Assembly (NCBI RefSeq): GCF_900444995.1
Contig: NZ_UAPQ01000001.1
Location: forward strand, 558,001 to 622,000
DNA: 64,000 nt
From: Actinomyces bovis
GTDB lineage: Bacteria; Actinomycetota; Actinomycetes; Actinomycetales; Actinomycetaceae
Direction of reading: 5' to 3'
Each line of letters opens with the position of its first letter. The first letter of the stretch is position 1. The position numbers were made by a program, and so were the translations under genes. Under the pieces are notes generated by a model. It made no database searches and had not been told where the DNA came from. It saw nothing but the letters and a program-made list of their open reading frames with translations. Of the stretch, positions 37,985-47,239 are shown in pieces.

Positions 37985-38869
37985 TCAGTCGGGAAATGCT
38001 TGGCGTTCGTGGCGCACGGTGATTACAACCACCAGGGCTAGTGCTACGAACCCGCCAAGTGCCAACCAAATCATCTGGTTGCCAGGAAGCCAGCCGTTCC
38101 ATGCTGGCTTGTCCTGCACGGGCACCTCAGCTCGACGTTCGCGGACGATTTGCGAGTACACGGCCACGGGCAGTTCACCTGCCAGCACGGAGGTGCTGGT
38201 CTGCCCCAGGGGCCGCACCACACCGTGGTTCACGGCGAACCAGGAGCGGTCCACCGGGTCGTGGACGATCACCCACTGAATGCTGGCCTCGCCATTGCTC
38301 TCCTGGCCGGAGTATCGCGCCAAGGCGTCACCCAGCATTGGATCATTGACGTATTCGCCGTCTATCACCTGGCTAATTCCAGAGGCTGCCCTGGTGGCCG
38401 CCGTAGTGGCGGCGGTGGCGGCAGCGGAGGCGGCTCCGCCCCGGGCTCCGGCGGTGCCTGCGGCTGTTGGGCCGCTTGTGGCGGAGTTCTCAGCGCTGCT
38501 CCACATATGAATCGCGCCCACCGTTTGGCCCAGCACCTGCACTGTGGCAGCCCAGTGCGCAGAATCCTTGAGGCCATCACCTTGAGCCTCACCGCGCAGG
38601 AAGCCCTCATCCCACGCCGATACCTTTACGACGTCGCCAAAAGTGAGAGCCCCGGATGCCACCCCACCGGGCGTGGCATTGGAGACTACCTGGGGCGCTT
38701 CGGCGCGCATCCATGCCGCCACTGCCTCCGGCAGCGGCACAGGCGCCACCGCTGTAGCGGCCGAGGTCGGCATAACTAGCCCTAGTAGGAGCAAGGCCGC
38801 GAGCAACACCGCGGCAGTAGGCCGGAGGCAGGCAGCGCCTCGTGGGGAGAATGGGGAGCGGGGAGTCAT
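37985..38869 (-). CDS. Secreted, C-terminally anchored hypothetical protein
   Basis: A 294-residue protein of no family that I recognise. It has a signal peptide (LRPTAAVLLAALLLLGLVMP, cleavage near TSAATA), an extracytoplasmic domain of about 220 residues with an Ala/Gly/Thr-rich linker in the middle (residues 125-165), and a membrane anchor before a short basic tail (IWLALGGFVALALVVVITVR). It is placed between tsaE and tsaB and shares their direction. It may ride in the operon by chance; a cell-envelope role is only a guess. Confidence 0.75.
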   Translation of the reverse strand: MTPRSPFSPRGAACLRPTAAVLLAALLLLGLVMPTSAATAVAPVPLPEAVAAWMRAEAPQVVSNATPGGVASGALTFGDVVKVSAWDEGFLRGEAQGDGLKDSAHWAATVQVLGQTVGAIHMWSSAENSATSGPTAAGTAGARGGAASAAATAATTAATRAASGISQVIDGEYVNDPMLGDALARYSGQESNGEASIQWVIVHDPVDRSWFAVNHGVVRPLGQTSTSVLAGELPVAVYSQIVRERRAEVPVQDKPAWNGWLPGNQMIWLALGGFVALALVVVITVRHERQAFPD

Positions 38870-38878
38870 AGGGGGCGG

Positions 38879-39445
38879 TCAACTCCTCTGATCTAGGAGC
38901 ACGGACAGATCGACGCCGTCCCAACGCTCACCAATAGCGCGCAACTGCACGCTGCGACGGCAGTCATCCACAGCTGCCAGGTCGGTGACGGCGGCGTCAC
39001 TCTCCTCCGCAAGGGTGGCGACGGCGCCGTGGGGCCGGGTGACGGTCACCTCCAGGCGGTCTTGGGACAGGGCCTCCACCTTGTCTTCGCCCCACTCGAC
39101 CAGGGTCACTGAATCAGCCAGCGAGGAGTCCAGGTCTAGGGCGTCGACTTCTTCCAGGCTGCTCAGGCGGTAGGCATCCACGTGAATCAGGTCTGGGCCC
39201 TCAGCCAGGGCGGGGTGCACGCGCGCAATGATGAAGGTGGGTGAGGAGACGCGGCCACGCACCTGCATGGCGGCGCCGATTCCTTGGGCCAGAGTGGTTT
39301 TGCCAGCGCCTAGTCCACCGGAGAGCATGACCAGGTCTCCGGCGCGCAGCAGGGACGCTAGGCGGGCCCCGAGCTCGCAAGTGGAGTCCGGGCCGGTGGT
39401 TTCCACGGTGATCTCAGCGGCAGCTGCTTGGGGGCGGCCAGTCAT
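38879..39445 (-). CDS. tsaE: tRNA threonylcarbamoyladenosine biosynthesis ATPase TsaE
   Basis: A 188-residue P-loop protein. Walker A is SGGLGAGKTTLAQGIG, followed by the VSSPTFIIARVH and DAYRL blocks and LVEWGEDKVEAL. It drives the TsaB-TsaD complex. A C-terminal extension of about 50 residues is poorly conserved. The start overlaps the alr stop by four bases (ATGA). Confidence 0.92.
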   Translation of the reverse strand: MTGRPQAAAAEITVETTGPDSTCELGARLASLLRAGDLVMLSGGLGAGKTTLAQGIGAAMQVRGRVSSPTFIIARVHPALAEGPDLIHVDAYRLSSLEEVDALDLDSSLADSVTLVEWGEDKVEALSQDRLEVTVTRPHGAVATLAEESDAAVTDLAAVDDCRRSVQLRAIGERWDGVDLSVLLDQRS

Positions 39446-40770
39446 GCCTGCTCCTCCTCAGTGGCTTCACAGGTGTAGACGCGCGGGATGCGCGCACCTA
39501 GGCGGGTCACGATCTCGTAGTTAATGGTGCCGCAGGCGGTGGCCCAGTCGTCAGCTGTTGGCACGCCTGGCAGCCTGGCGGGATCTCCCCAGAGGACCAC
39601 GGGATCTCCGGCCTGTGCGGGCGGTTCAAGTGCAGCGCCTTGGTTTGCCTCTGCGGGCCCCAGGTCGATGACAAGCTGGTCCATGCAAACCTTGCCGATC
39701 ACCTGGGTGCGCCGCCCAGCAGCCCACACGGGTCCCTGGGAAGCCGCAGCCCGGGGGATGCCGTCGGCGTAGCCCACGGGCACCAGGCCCACCCAGCGGT
39801 CTGTGGGAGCGACCCAAATGCCGCCGTAGGAAACCGCCTGCCCCGCGGGGATGCGCTTTACCTGCAAGAGCCGGGATTCCAGCCGCATAGCGGGCCGCAG
39901 CCCCAATTCCGCGCTGCTGGCGACGGCGGGGTCAGGACTCAAGCCGTACAAGCCGATACCCACGCGCACTAAGTCCAGGCGGGCAACCGGATGCCACAGC
40001 AGCCCGCCGGTGGCGGCCAGGTGACGCACCTGCGGGTGCAAGCCTGTCTCCGCGAGCATGCCTTCACCTGCCTGGAAGCGACGCAGATGCTCCTCAGTAG
40101 AGCCACTGTTGGGCTCATCGGCGCGGGATAGGTGGCTCCACAGGCCCACCACCTGAACTACTCCCGCCGCTTGAGCTTGGCTAGCCGCCCGGGCCAGCGG
40201 GGCTAGCTCAGCGAGCATCGCACCGGCGCGAGACATGCCGGTGTCCACCTTCAGATGGATTCGCGCCACCTGGCCTTGAGCCTGAGCTGCGGTCACGATG
40301 GCTTCCAACTGGCTGAGGGTGGAGGCGGAGAGGTCGAGCTCAGCGTCCAGGGCGCGGCGAATTGGGGAGCCAGCGGCGGCAGCTTCTGCCGCACTCAATA
40401 CCGGCATGATCCAGCTCAGGAGGCGGGGCGCCGCAGGGGTGGGGGTGGCGCCGGTGGGTCTGGCGACGCCGTCGGCGTCTAGGAGTTCACGTAGGTGCAG
40501 GGCCTCTGCGAGTTGGGCCACGCCCAGCCAGGTGGCGCCAGCCTTCAGGCAAGTAGTGGCAACCGGGAAAATGCCATGGCCATAGGCCTCAGCCTTAACC
40601 ACCGCCATCCAGGGGGTGCCCGCAGCCTGCGCCAAGACCCGCGCATTGTGGGCAATCGCGTCCAGGTCCACCACAGCCTGGGCGGAGGCAGCTCCCGGCA
40701 AGCTACCCACAGTCGAGTTCGGGTGAACTTGACTAGGCGCGCTGGCGCTGCGGGCTTGCTCGGGGATCAC
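39442..40770 (-). CDS. alr: Alanine racemase
   Basis: A 442-residue PLP enzyme that makes D-alanine for peptidoglycan. The PLP lysine is in AVVKAEAYGHGIF, and the second catalytic residue, tyrosine, is in AVSYGGIWVAP. DTGMSRAG, VGIGLYGLSP and KVCMDQLVIDLG are family motifs. The GTG at 40770, overlapping the nnrD stop as GTGA with AAGG ahead, is preferred. The frame opens further upstream to an ATG at 40824. The N-terminus is longer than usual by 20-25 residues. Confidence 0.9.
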   Translation of the reverse strand: MIPEQARSASAPSQVHPNSTVGSLPGAASAQAVVDLDAIAHNARVLAQAAGTPWMAVVKAEAYGHGIFPVATTCLKAGATWLGVAQLAEALHLRELLDADGVARPTGATPTPAAPRLLSWIMPVLSAAEAAAAGSPIRRALDAELDLSASTLSQLEAIVTAAQAQGQVARIHLKVDTGMSRAGAMLAELAPLARAASQAQAAGVVQVVGLWSHLSRADEPNSGSTEEHLRRFQAGEGMLAETGLHPQVRHLAATGGLLWHPVARLDLVRVGIGLYGLSPDPAVASSAELGLRPAMRLESRLLQVKRIPAGQAVSYGGIWVAPTDRWVGLVPVGYADGIPRAAASQGPVWAAGRRTQVIGKVCMDQLVIDLGPAEANQGAALEPPAQAGDPVVLWGDPARLPGVPTADDWATACGTINYEIVTRLGARIPRVYTCEATEEEQA

Positions 40771-41873
40771 GGCCTTGATTGTTGCATCTCCACTAGCAGG
40801 GCTCCCAATACCTGGGGCAGGCAATGCACTAGATCGAGGGCGGCGATTGGGTGACCGGGGGAAGTATTGCTGCTTTGGGCTGCAATCTCAGCCGACCGGG
40901 CGTGAATGCGCACCGCCAGCGCCGCAAGCAGGGCAGCCGAGCTTCCCGCATTGCTAAATGGCGTCTGTGCCCGGCAATCCGGCTTATGACAATCCTTTGT
41001 TGGAATTGCAAGGACTGCCGGCTTTAGTGCTGTTTCATAACGTTCAGGTAGCGGTTTGGTGGGAGGTTCAGCAGCCCTGCTGCCTTCGCCCAAATCACTG
41101 CAAGCAAAATCGGCGCCTGAGGTATGACCAAGGTTCTCAACCCCTTCATGGGCCACGCTGGCTGAGGCCAGCAGTGCCCCCAAAACGCCGGCCAAGACGT
41201 CGCCGCTGCCAGCGGTGGCTAACCAGCCGGGCCCGGAATCCAAGCTGAGAATTACCCCTTCTGCCTGGTTAGCCACCAGGGTTGGGGTGCCTTTGAGCAG
41301 CACTGTGGCACCAGTTAAAGCACTTAGCTCCAGGGCGGCAGCCTTAGCCTGCTGCTCGACCTCGTCGCGACTGCTTGCCTGTCCCAGGTTGCTCAGGAGG
41401 GCTGCGGCTTCCCCCGCGTGAGGCGTAAGCACCTGCCAGGCATTGCAGCGGCCGCCTGCGCGTAAGCCTGCGGCCAGCAGCGGCAACGCACCGGCGTCGA
41501 TTACTGCGGGGACCGGCACCTTCTCCTCCCCCAGCGCCAGAGCCAAGGCCTGCTGAAGCTCAGCGGCCCGGGCCGCATCGGCGGGGTCGGTGCCCGGGCC
41601 GATCACCACTGCTTGGCAGCGCCCCGGTGCCGACACGACTTCCGGGCGGCTTGCCAGCACCAGGTTGACCACCCGCTCAGGCGCCAACAACCTCACCATC
41701 CCCACCCCACTGCGCACAGCCGCCGCGCAGGTGAGCACAGCTGCCCCGGGATAGCTCTGCGAACCTGCCCAAACTCCCAAGACACCGCGGGTGTACTTGT
41801 GATCCTGGGCCCCGGGGACGCGCAGCAGGGCAGCTAATTGCCGGTCTGCGGGGCTGGTGGTCTCTGGGATCAT
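40767..41873 (-). CDS. nnrD: ADP-dependent (S)-NAD(P)H-hydrate dehydratase
   Basis: A 368-residue ribokinase-fold repair enzyme that dehydrates damaged NAD(P)H. VVIGPGTDPADAA, VLTPHAGEAAALL, VLLKGTPTLVA and TAGSGDVLAGVLGALLA are the expected motifs. Between residues 265 and 325 it carries an inserted segment, Cys- and charge-rich, that splits the last helices. The N-terminal epimerase domain seen in fused homologues is absent. The ATG at 41873 has weak upstream signals. It is coupled to alr by a GTGA overlap and divergent from acpS. Confidence 0.88.
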   Translation of the reverse strand: MIPETTSPADRQLAALLRVPGAQDHKYTRGVLGVWAGSQSYPGAAVLTCAAAVRSGVGMVRLLAPERVVNLVLASRPEVVSAPGRCQAVVIGPGTDPADAARAAELQQALALALGEEKVPVPAVIDAGALPLLAAGLRAGGRCNAWQVLTPHAGEAAALLSNLGQASSRDEVEQQAKAAALELSALTGATVLLKGTPTLVANQAEGVILSLDSGPGWLATAGSGDVLAGVLGALLASASVAHEGVENLGHTSGADFACSDLGEGSRAAEPPTKPLPERYETALKPAVLAIPTKDCHKPDCRAQTPFSNAGSSAALLAALAVRIHARSAEIAAQSSNTSPGHPIAALDLVHCLPQVLGALLVEMQQSRP

Positions 41874-41952
41874 GGCGCCAGTGTCTCCCCCACTTGGCCG
41901 CAGTGGAAGTGGCAGCGGGCGCTGGACCTGCTGCTTCAGGCACACTGTGCGG

Positions 41953-42423
41953 GTGATAGTGGCGATTGGAACTGACCTTGTGGAGGTGGCAAGGCTGCAA
42001 GCCCGGCTCATGCGCCTGCCCGCCCTAGCGGCGCGGCTCTTCACTGCCCGCGAGCGCGAGCTGTGTGCGCACCGCGCGGAGTCACTGGCGGCCCGGCTGG
42101 CCGCCAAAGAGGCAGTGCTCAAGGCCCTGGGCTCAGCGCTCGCGGCGGCGTCGCTGGGAGCGGTCGCTGCGAACCCAGCGGCAGCACCTTCAGGCGCCTC
42201 CGTCATGGGGCTACCCGCCGGGCTACCCAGGGCGATACCCACCGAACCGCATAGCTGGCGTTTAACCGATATTGAGGTAAGCACCGCCCCCGGCTGTGCA
42301 CCGCTGTTGCAGTTGCACGGAGCGGTGGCGCAGTTGGCAGCCGATTTAGGCATCCGCCGTTGGCACCTGTCTTTGGCGCATGACGGCGGCGCAGCGCTGG
42401 CCTACGTCGTCGCTGAGGACTAA
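41953..42423 (+). CDS. acpS: Holo-[acyl-carrier-protein] synthase
   Basis: A 156-residue phosphopantetheinyl transferase that activates acyl carrier protein. VAIGTDLVEVARL with the Mg-binding aspartate and RLAAKEAVLKALG with the glutamate are conserved. It is longer than the usual 120-130 residues because of an Ala/Pro-rich insertion after KALG. Three GTG starts are possible (41947, 41953, 41959). It is divergent from nnrD. Confidence 0.9.
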   Translation: MIVAIGTDLVEVARLQARLMRLPALAARLFTARERELCAHRAESLAARLAAKEAVLKALGSALAAASLGAVAANPAAAPSGASVMGLPAGLPRAIPTEPHSWRLTDIEVSTAPGCAPLLQLHGAVAQLAADLGIRRWHLSLAHDGGAALAYVVAED

Positions 42424-42491
42424 CTGCCGCTCGCGCCAGCGCCATCCACCGCAGGAACCACCGGGAGCCCCGGATCACAGGCAGCCAAGGA

Positions 42492-44483
42492 CTACTCCAC
42501 GGTTACGGATTTGGCTAGATTGCGGGGCTGGTCTACGTCCAGGCCTTTGGCGGTGGCCAGGGCGGCAGCAAAGACCTGCAGCGGCACCACCGTGAGCAGC
42601 GGCCACATAAGCGTGGGCGTAGCCGGGATGCGGAGGACGTCGTCGGCAAAGGCGTCCACTGCCGCGTCATCTTCCTCCGCGATGATGATGGTGCGGGCGC
42701 CGCGAGCGCGCACCTCCTGGATATTGGAGATGACCTTGTCGTGCAGGACGGGACGGCGCGGGGTGGGAACAATGATGAACACCGGCAGGCCTTCCTCCAC
42801 TAGGGCGATTGGACCGTGTTTGAGTTCCCCGGCGGCAAAGCCTTCCGCGTGCACATATGCCAGTTCCTTGAGCTTTAGGGCCCCCTCCAGGGCCACTGGG
42901 AAGCCCACATGCCGCCCCAGGAAGAGGAAGGACTGCTTATCCGCCAGCTCTGCTCCCAGGGCTTTGACTCGCTCTGCTTGCTCGTCAAGCACGCGTTGGA
43001 TTTTCTCCGGCATGCGGCCTAGCTGCTCCAGGTATTCGGCCACCTCATCGGGCCATTTGTTGCCGCGCTGCTGGGCTAGGTAGAGGCCCAGCAGGTAGCA
43101 GGCGGTGATCTGCGCCAGGAAGGCTTTGGTGGAGGCCACTGCTACCTCTGGACCGGCGTGGGTGTAGAGCACGGCGTCGGCCTCGCGGGCGATGGTGGAA
43201 CCGTAGGTGTTGACGATGGCTAGCACTTTGGAGCCCTGCTCGCGGGCGTGGCGGACCGCTTGGATGGTGTCCATGGTTTCCCCGGACTGGGAGATGGCCA
43301 CGGTTAGGGTTTTTTCGGAGACGATGGGGTCGCGGTAGCGGAACTCGTGGGCCAGCTCGATCTCCACCGGCACGCGGCACCAGTGTTCGATGGCGTATTT
43401 GGCAACGTGACCGGCGTAGGCGGCGGTCCCGCAGGCGATCACAATGATTTTGTCGATGCTGCGCAGCAGTGCGGGGTCAATGCGCATTTCGTCCAGGGTG
43501 AGTTCACCGCGCTCGTCCACGCGCCCACGCAGGGTGTCAGCCACGGCGGTGGGCTGCTCGTGTATTTCCTTGTCCATGAAGGTGTCGTAGCCGCCTTTGA
43601 CGGCGGCGGAAGCGTCCCAGGAGACCTCCCAGGTGCGGGGCTGGACCTGCTGGCCCGCGGCGTCCCACACGGTGACGGCGTCGCCGGTCAGGAGCAGTAC
43701 CTGGTTGTCGTCTACCTCTGCGGCGCGCTTGGTGAAGGCTACGAAGGCGGCCACGTCTGAGCCCAGGAAGTTCTCTCCCTCCCCCAGGCCGATCACCAGG
43801 GGGCTGGAGCGGCGAGCAGCCACAATGGCGCCGGGGGCCAGGGGCGTGACCGCCAGCAGCGCGAAGGTGCCTTCTAGGCGGCTGGTGACGGCGCGCATGG
43901 TCTCCACTAGGAGGCTTTGCGCCTGCTCGGCAGTGGGGGCGAGGCCAGCGTCGTTTTGCCAGCTGCCGCCAGCATTTGCAGCGAGGGTGGGGGCGAGGCC
44001 CTCGCCAGTGCTATCTGCACACTGATAACCAGCGGCCTGCAGGCGCTGGCTGAACTCCAAGTCCAGAAGCTGGGCGACGACCTCTGTATCGGTGTCGGAC
44101 AACAGTGTGCCTCCGGCGGCCTCCACTTCTGCGCGCAGAGGGCGGAAGTTCTCGATGATGCCGTTGTGGACGATGGCGAGGTTTCCGGCGCGGTGTGGGT
44201 GGGCGTTGGCGGTGGTGGGCCCACCGTGGGTGGCCCAGCGGGTGTGCCCAATGCCAACGGTGGCGGGCGCAGGTGGGGTCTGTTGCAGGCTGGCGCGCAG
44301 GCCCTCTAGTTTTCCTGCGGCTTTCACGACCTCTAGCCCGGCGGGGCTGACCAGGGCTACTCCGGCAGAGTCGTAGCCGCGGTACTCCAGGCGGCTGAGC
44401 CCGTCCATGAGGACTTCCAGGGGGCGTTCAGTGCCCGTGTTGCTGAGGTTCAGGGGGCCTGCATAGCCAACGATTCCACACAT
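42492..44483 (-). CDS. glmS: Glutamine-fructose-6-phosphate aminotransferase
   Basis: A 663-residue enzyme that makes glucosamine 6-phosphate for the cell wall. The N-terminal Cys of MCGIVGYAG is the glutaminase nucleophile; HTRWATHGGPTTANAHPH follows. Two SIS domains hold ISQSGETMDTIQAVRHA and STKAFLAQI, and the C-terminus is DVDQPRNLAKSVTVE. It exceeds the common 610-625 residues through an insertion of about 40 residues in the glutaminase domain (about 150-190). The ATG at 44483 is fixed by the cysteine. Confidence 0.95.
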   Translation of the reverse strand: MCGIVGYAGPLNLSNTGTERPLEVLMDGLSRLEYRGYDSAGVALVSPAGLEVVKAAGKLEGLRASLQQTPPAPATVGIGHTRWATHGGPTTANAHPHRAGNLAIVHNGIIENFRPLRAEVEAAGGTLLSDTDTEVVAQLLDLEFSQRLQAAGYQCADSTGEGLAPTLAANAGGSWQNDAGLAPTAEQAQSLLVETMRAVTSRLEGTFALLAVTPLAPGAIVAARRSSPLVIGLGEGENFLGSDVAAFVAFTKRAAEVDDNQVLLLTGDAVTVWDAAGQQVQPRTWEVSWDASAAVKGGYDTFMDKEIHEQPTAVADTLRGRVDERGELTLDEMRIDPALLRSIDKIIVIACGTAAYAGHVAKYAIEHWCRVPVEIELAHEFRYRDPIVSEKTLTVAISQSGETMDTIQAVRHAREQGSKVLAIVNTYGSTIAREADAVLYTHAGPEVAVASTKAFLAQITACYLLGLYLAQQRGNKWPDEVAEYLEQLGRMPEKIQRVLDEQAERVKALGAELADKQSFLFLGRHVGFPVALEGALKLKELAYVHAEGFAAGELKHGPIALVEEGLPVFIIVPTPRRPVLHDKVISNIQEVRARGARTIIIAEEDDAAVDAFADDVLRIPATPTLMWPLLTVVPLQVFAAALATAKGLDVDQPRNLAKSVTVE

Positions 44484-44626
44484 AAGCGTGATCGAACCAT
44501 GGGCGAACCGCGCATTCAACTGCTCCACGCCAAGTCATTTGTCAGACCTTTCCGCGGTGGCGTGCGGCAACGCACTCTGCAGCCAAATCCGCCAGCAAGT
44601 CCAAGCAAATAGGTAAGACTGCCCCC

Positions 44627-45631
44627 GTGACCAGTAACCCTGCCACCACCGTTAACCCCGGCCCGTCCTTACCGGGCCCGGGCTCTCCCTCCCCTTATAT
44701 CGAGCTGCGGCGCGACCAGTGGCGCCAGTTGGCTTCCACTTCTCCGCTGCCACTAACTCAGGCGGATGTGGAGAAGCTGCGGGGCTTGGGGGATCCGATT
44801 GATCTGGCTGAGGTGGATGTGGTCTACCGGCCTCTGACGGCCCTGTTGCAGAAGTACATTTCCACTACCCGCGAGCGCGCCCAGCAGACCGCCGAGTTCC
44901 TTGGGGTAAAGGAGACTCCCACGCCTTTTGTGGTGGCGGTGGCGGGCTCTGTGGCGGTAGGCAAATCCACCACCGCCCGGCTGATTGCCCACCTGCTCTC
45001 CCGTTTTGCGGCGACGCCACGCGTGGATTTGGTGACCACGGACGGTTTCCTGCTGCCCAACGCCGTGTTGGAGGCGCGAGGGCTGACCGCCCGCAAGGGT
45101 TTCCCGGAGTCCTATGACCGGCGGGCCCTGCTGGATTTTGTGGCTTCCGTGAAGTCCGGGGCAGCGCGGGTCAAGGCGCCGGTGTACTCGCACTCGGTTT
45201 ACGACGTCGTGCCCGGTGAGCAGGTGGTGGTGGAGCGTCCAGATGTGCTGGTGTTGGAGGGCTTGAATGTGCTGCAGCCGGCGCCGCGCGGTCGCTTGCA
45301 GGCGGAGGGTGAGCCAGCCTCAGCTTTGGCGGTCAGTGACTTCATCGATTTTTCGATCTATGTGGATGCGGACCCGGAGGATATTCGGCGCTGGTACTTG
45401 GACCGTTTCCTCACGCTTAAGCGGACGGCCTTCCGGGAACCGGATTCATATTTCCGGCGCTACGCCGCGATCCCTGACGACGTCGCCATGATGGCTGCCA
45501 ATGAGGTTTGGGAGTCCGTGAACCTGGCTAACTTGCGCAAGAACATTGAGCCGACGCGGGGCCGCGCCACACTCGTGCTGCGCAAGGACGGCGATCACCA
45601 TATGAGCCGGGTCCTGCTGCGCAAGTCCTGA
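44627..45631 (+). CDS. coaA: Pantothenate kinase, type I
   Basis: A 334-residue enzyme of the P-loop kinase family that begins coenzyme A synthesis. Walker A is AVAGSVAVGKSTTARLIAHL. LVTTDGFLLPNAVLEARGL and RKGFPESYDRRALLDF are characteristic, and a later SDFIDFSIYVDADPEDI lines the active site. The GTG start is divergent from glmS. It ends at the hairpin at 45673-45712, shared with glmM. Confidence 0.94.
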   Translation: MTSNPATTVNPGPSLPGPGSPSPYIELRRDQWRQLASTSPLPLTQADVEKLRGLGDPIDLAEVDVVYRPLTALLQKYISTTRERAQQTAEFLGVKETPTPFVVAVAGSVAVGKSTTARLIAHLLSRFAATPRVDLVTTDGFLLPNAVLEARGLTARKGFPESYDRRALLDFVASVKSGAARVKAPVYSHSVYDVVPGEQVVVERPDVLVLEGLNVLQPAPRGRLQAEGEPASALAVSDFIDFSIYVDADPEDIRRWYLDRFLTLKRTAFREPDSYFRRYAAIPDDVAMMAANEVWESVNLANLRKNIEPTRGRATLVLRKDGDHHMSRVLLRKS

Positions 45632-45672
45632 GGTAAAGGTCCAGGCTCCGCCCCCACCCCGCAAGACCTGGG

Positions 45673-45712
45673 TTTTGGCGCTGGTGGTGCACCCACACCA
45701 CCAGCACCAAAA
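45673..45712. terminator. Bidirectional terminator between coaA and glmM
   Basis: TTTTGG, one mismatched base and GCTGGTGGT pair with the complementary run ending in CCAAAA, around a short loop. The A/T ends on both sides give each strand a T-run, so it can serve both converging genes. Confidence 0.8.
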
Positions 45713-45743
45713 GCAGATTTGCATGCCTAGAGCGCAGACCGGC

Positions 45744-47096
45744 TCAGAGCGAGAGCTGCTCCTTGACCACCTCGGCCAGGCCACCGGCGACGGCGTCGGC
45801 CTCCGCCTGAGTCGCAGCCTCCACCATCACGCGCACCAGCGGCTCAGTGCCGGAGGGACGCAGCAGCACGCGGCCGGTCTCCCCCAGCCGCGTCTCTGCC
45901 TCCGCCACGGCTTTCTGCACGGCAGCGTTAGTGCCAGCAGCGCCCTTGTCTACGCCCTTGACGTTGATGAGGGTCTGCGGGAGGCGCTGCACGATGTCGG
46001 CCAGCTCCGCCAGGGACTTGCCACTGCGCTTGACGCGGGCGGCCACGCGCAAAGACGTGAGTACGCCGTCGCCAGTGGTGGCGTGGATGGTGTCGATCAC
46101 GTGACCGGACTGCTCCCCACCCAGCGTGTACCCTCCGGCGAGCATCTTCTCCAGCACGTAGCGGTCACCCACGCCGGTCTGGATGGTGCGGATGCCGTGC
46201 TCCTTCATGGCCAGGATCAAGCCCAGGTTGCTCATGACCGTGACTACCAGGGTGTCGGAGCCCAGCGTGCCGTCGGCCTTCATGCCCACGGCCAGCATGC
46301 CCATGATCTGGTCGCCGTCCACGAGCTTGCCCGCGGCGTCCACGGCCAGGCAGCGGTCGGCGTCGCCGTCGTAGGCCACCCCCATATCCGCGCCCACATT
46401 GCACACATAGGTTTGGAGGCGCTCCGGGTGGGTGGAACCGCAGGCGTCGTTGATATTGAGGCCATCCGGGGAGGCATTGATGACGATCACCTCGGCGCCG
46501 GCGGCCCGCAGCGCGGCTGGACCAACGGTGGAGGCGGCGCCGTTGGAGGCATCGACGACGATGCGCAGGCCGGTGAGGTCAGTGGCTACGGAGTCAACCA
46601 GGTGGTTGATGTAGTTCTGGTCGGCGACGGTCTCACCCTTGATTACGCGGCCCACGCCGGCGCCCGTGGGCAGGCCGGTGATCTTGCCGAGCAGGCCTTC
46701 GATCTCATCCTCCACGGAGTCTTCCAGCTTGTAGCCACCGCGGGCAAAGAACTTGATGCCGTTGTCTTGGAAGGGGTTGTGGGAGGCGGAGATCATGACG
46801 CCTAGGTCAATGTCCTGGGTGGCGGTCAGGTGGGCGATAGCGGGGGTGGGCAGCACGCCGACGCGAGTCACGTCCACACCCGAGGAGGCCAGGCCGGAGC
46901 TAATGGCGTGGTCTAGGAACTCGCCACTGGCGCGGGTGTCGCGGCCGACGACGGCACGGGGGCGGCCGGTACGGGAGGTGGTGGACTCAGTGGTGAGGAC
47001 ACGTGCTGCAGCCTCTCCGAGCTGGACGGCGAGTGAGGGGGTGAGCAGGTCATTTGCCAGGCCCCGAACGCCGTCGGTGCCGAAGAGTCGTGCCAT
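45744..47096 (-). CDS. glmM: Phosphoglucosamine mutase
   Basis: A 450-residue mutase that converts glucosamine 6-phosphate to the 1-phosphate, after GlmS. The phosphoserine loop is MISASHNPFQDNGIKFF, the Mg-binding loop is YDGDADRCLAVD and the sugar-binding loop is GGEQSGHVI. RPSGTEPLVRVMVEA is the phosphate-binding domain. It follows rpsI after a strong hairpin, the common actinobacterial order rplM-rpsI-glmM. Confidence 0.95.
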   Translation of the reverse strand: MARLFGTDGVRGLANDLLTPSLAVQLGEAAARVLTTESTTSRTGRPRAVVGRDTRASGEFLDHAISSGLASSGVDVTRVGVLPTPAIAHLTATQDIDLGVMISASHNPFQDNGIKFFARGGYKLEDSVEDEIEGLLGKITGLPTGAGVGRVIKGETVADQNYINHLVDSVATDLTGLRIVVDASNGAASTVGPAALRAAGAEVIVINASPDGLNINDACGSTHPERLQTYVCNVGADMGVAYDGDADRCLAVDAAGKLVDGDQIMGMLAVGMKADGTLGSDTLVVTVMSNLGLILAMKEHGIRTIQTGVGDRYVLEKMLAGGYTLGGEQSGHVIDTIHATTGDGVLTSLRVAARVKRSGKSLAELADIVQRLPQTLINVKGVDKGAAGTNAAVQKAVAEAETRLGETGRVLLRPSGTEPLVRVMVEAATQAEADAVAGGLAEVVKEQLSL

Positions 47097-47160
47097 GAGT
47101 TCCTCCTGGGGGTGTTCCCGGTGCTAGTCGAGGTAATTAGTTTATTTTAGACGGCACGAC

Positions 47161-47202
47161 GACGCCCCGCCGTTGCTGTTGGTAACAGCAGGGCGGGGCG
47201 TC
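47161..47202 (-). terminator. Long hairpin between rpsI and glmM
   Basis: GACGCCCCGCC pairs with GGCGGGGCGTC, and an inner pair of GTTGCTGTT and AACAGCAG extends the stem. On the minus strand the sequence after it is T/A-containing (TAAAATAAAC), so it likely ends the rplM-rpsI transcript. Confidence 0.75.
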
Positions 47203-47239
47203 GGGTTGCAGCTGGCAGTCCCAGCGGCTGGCCCGGAGG

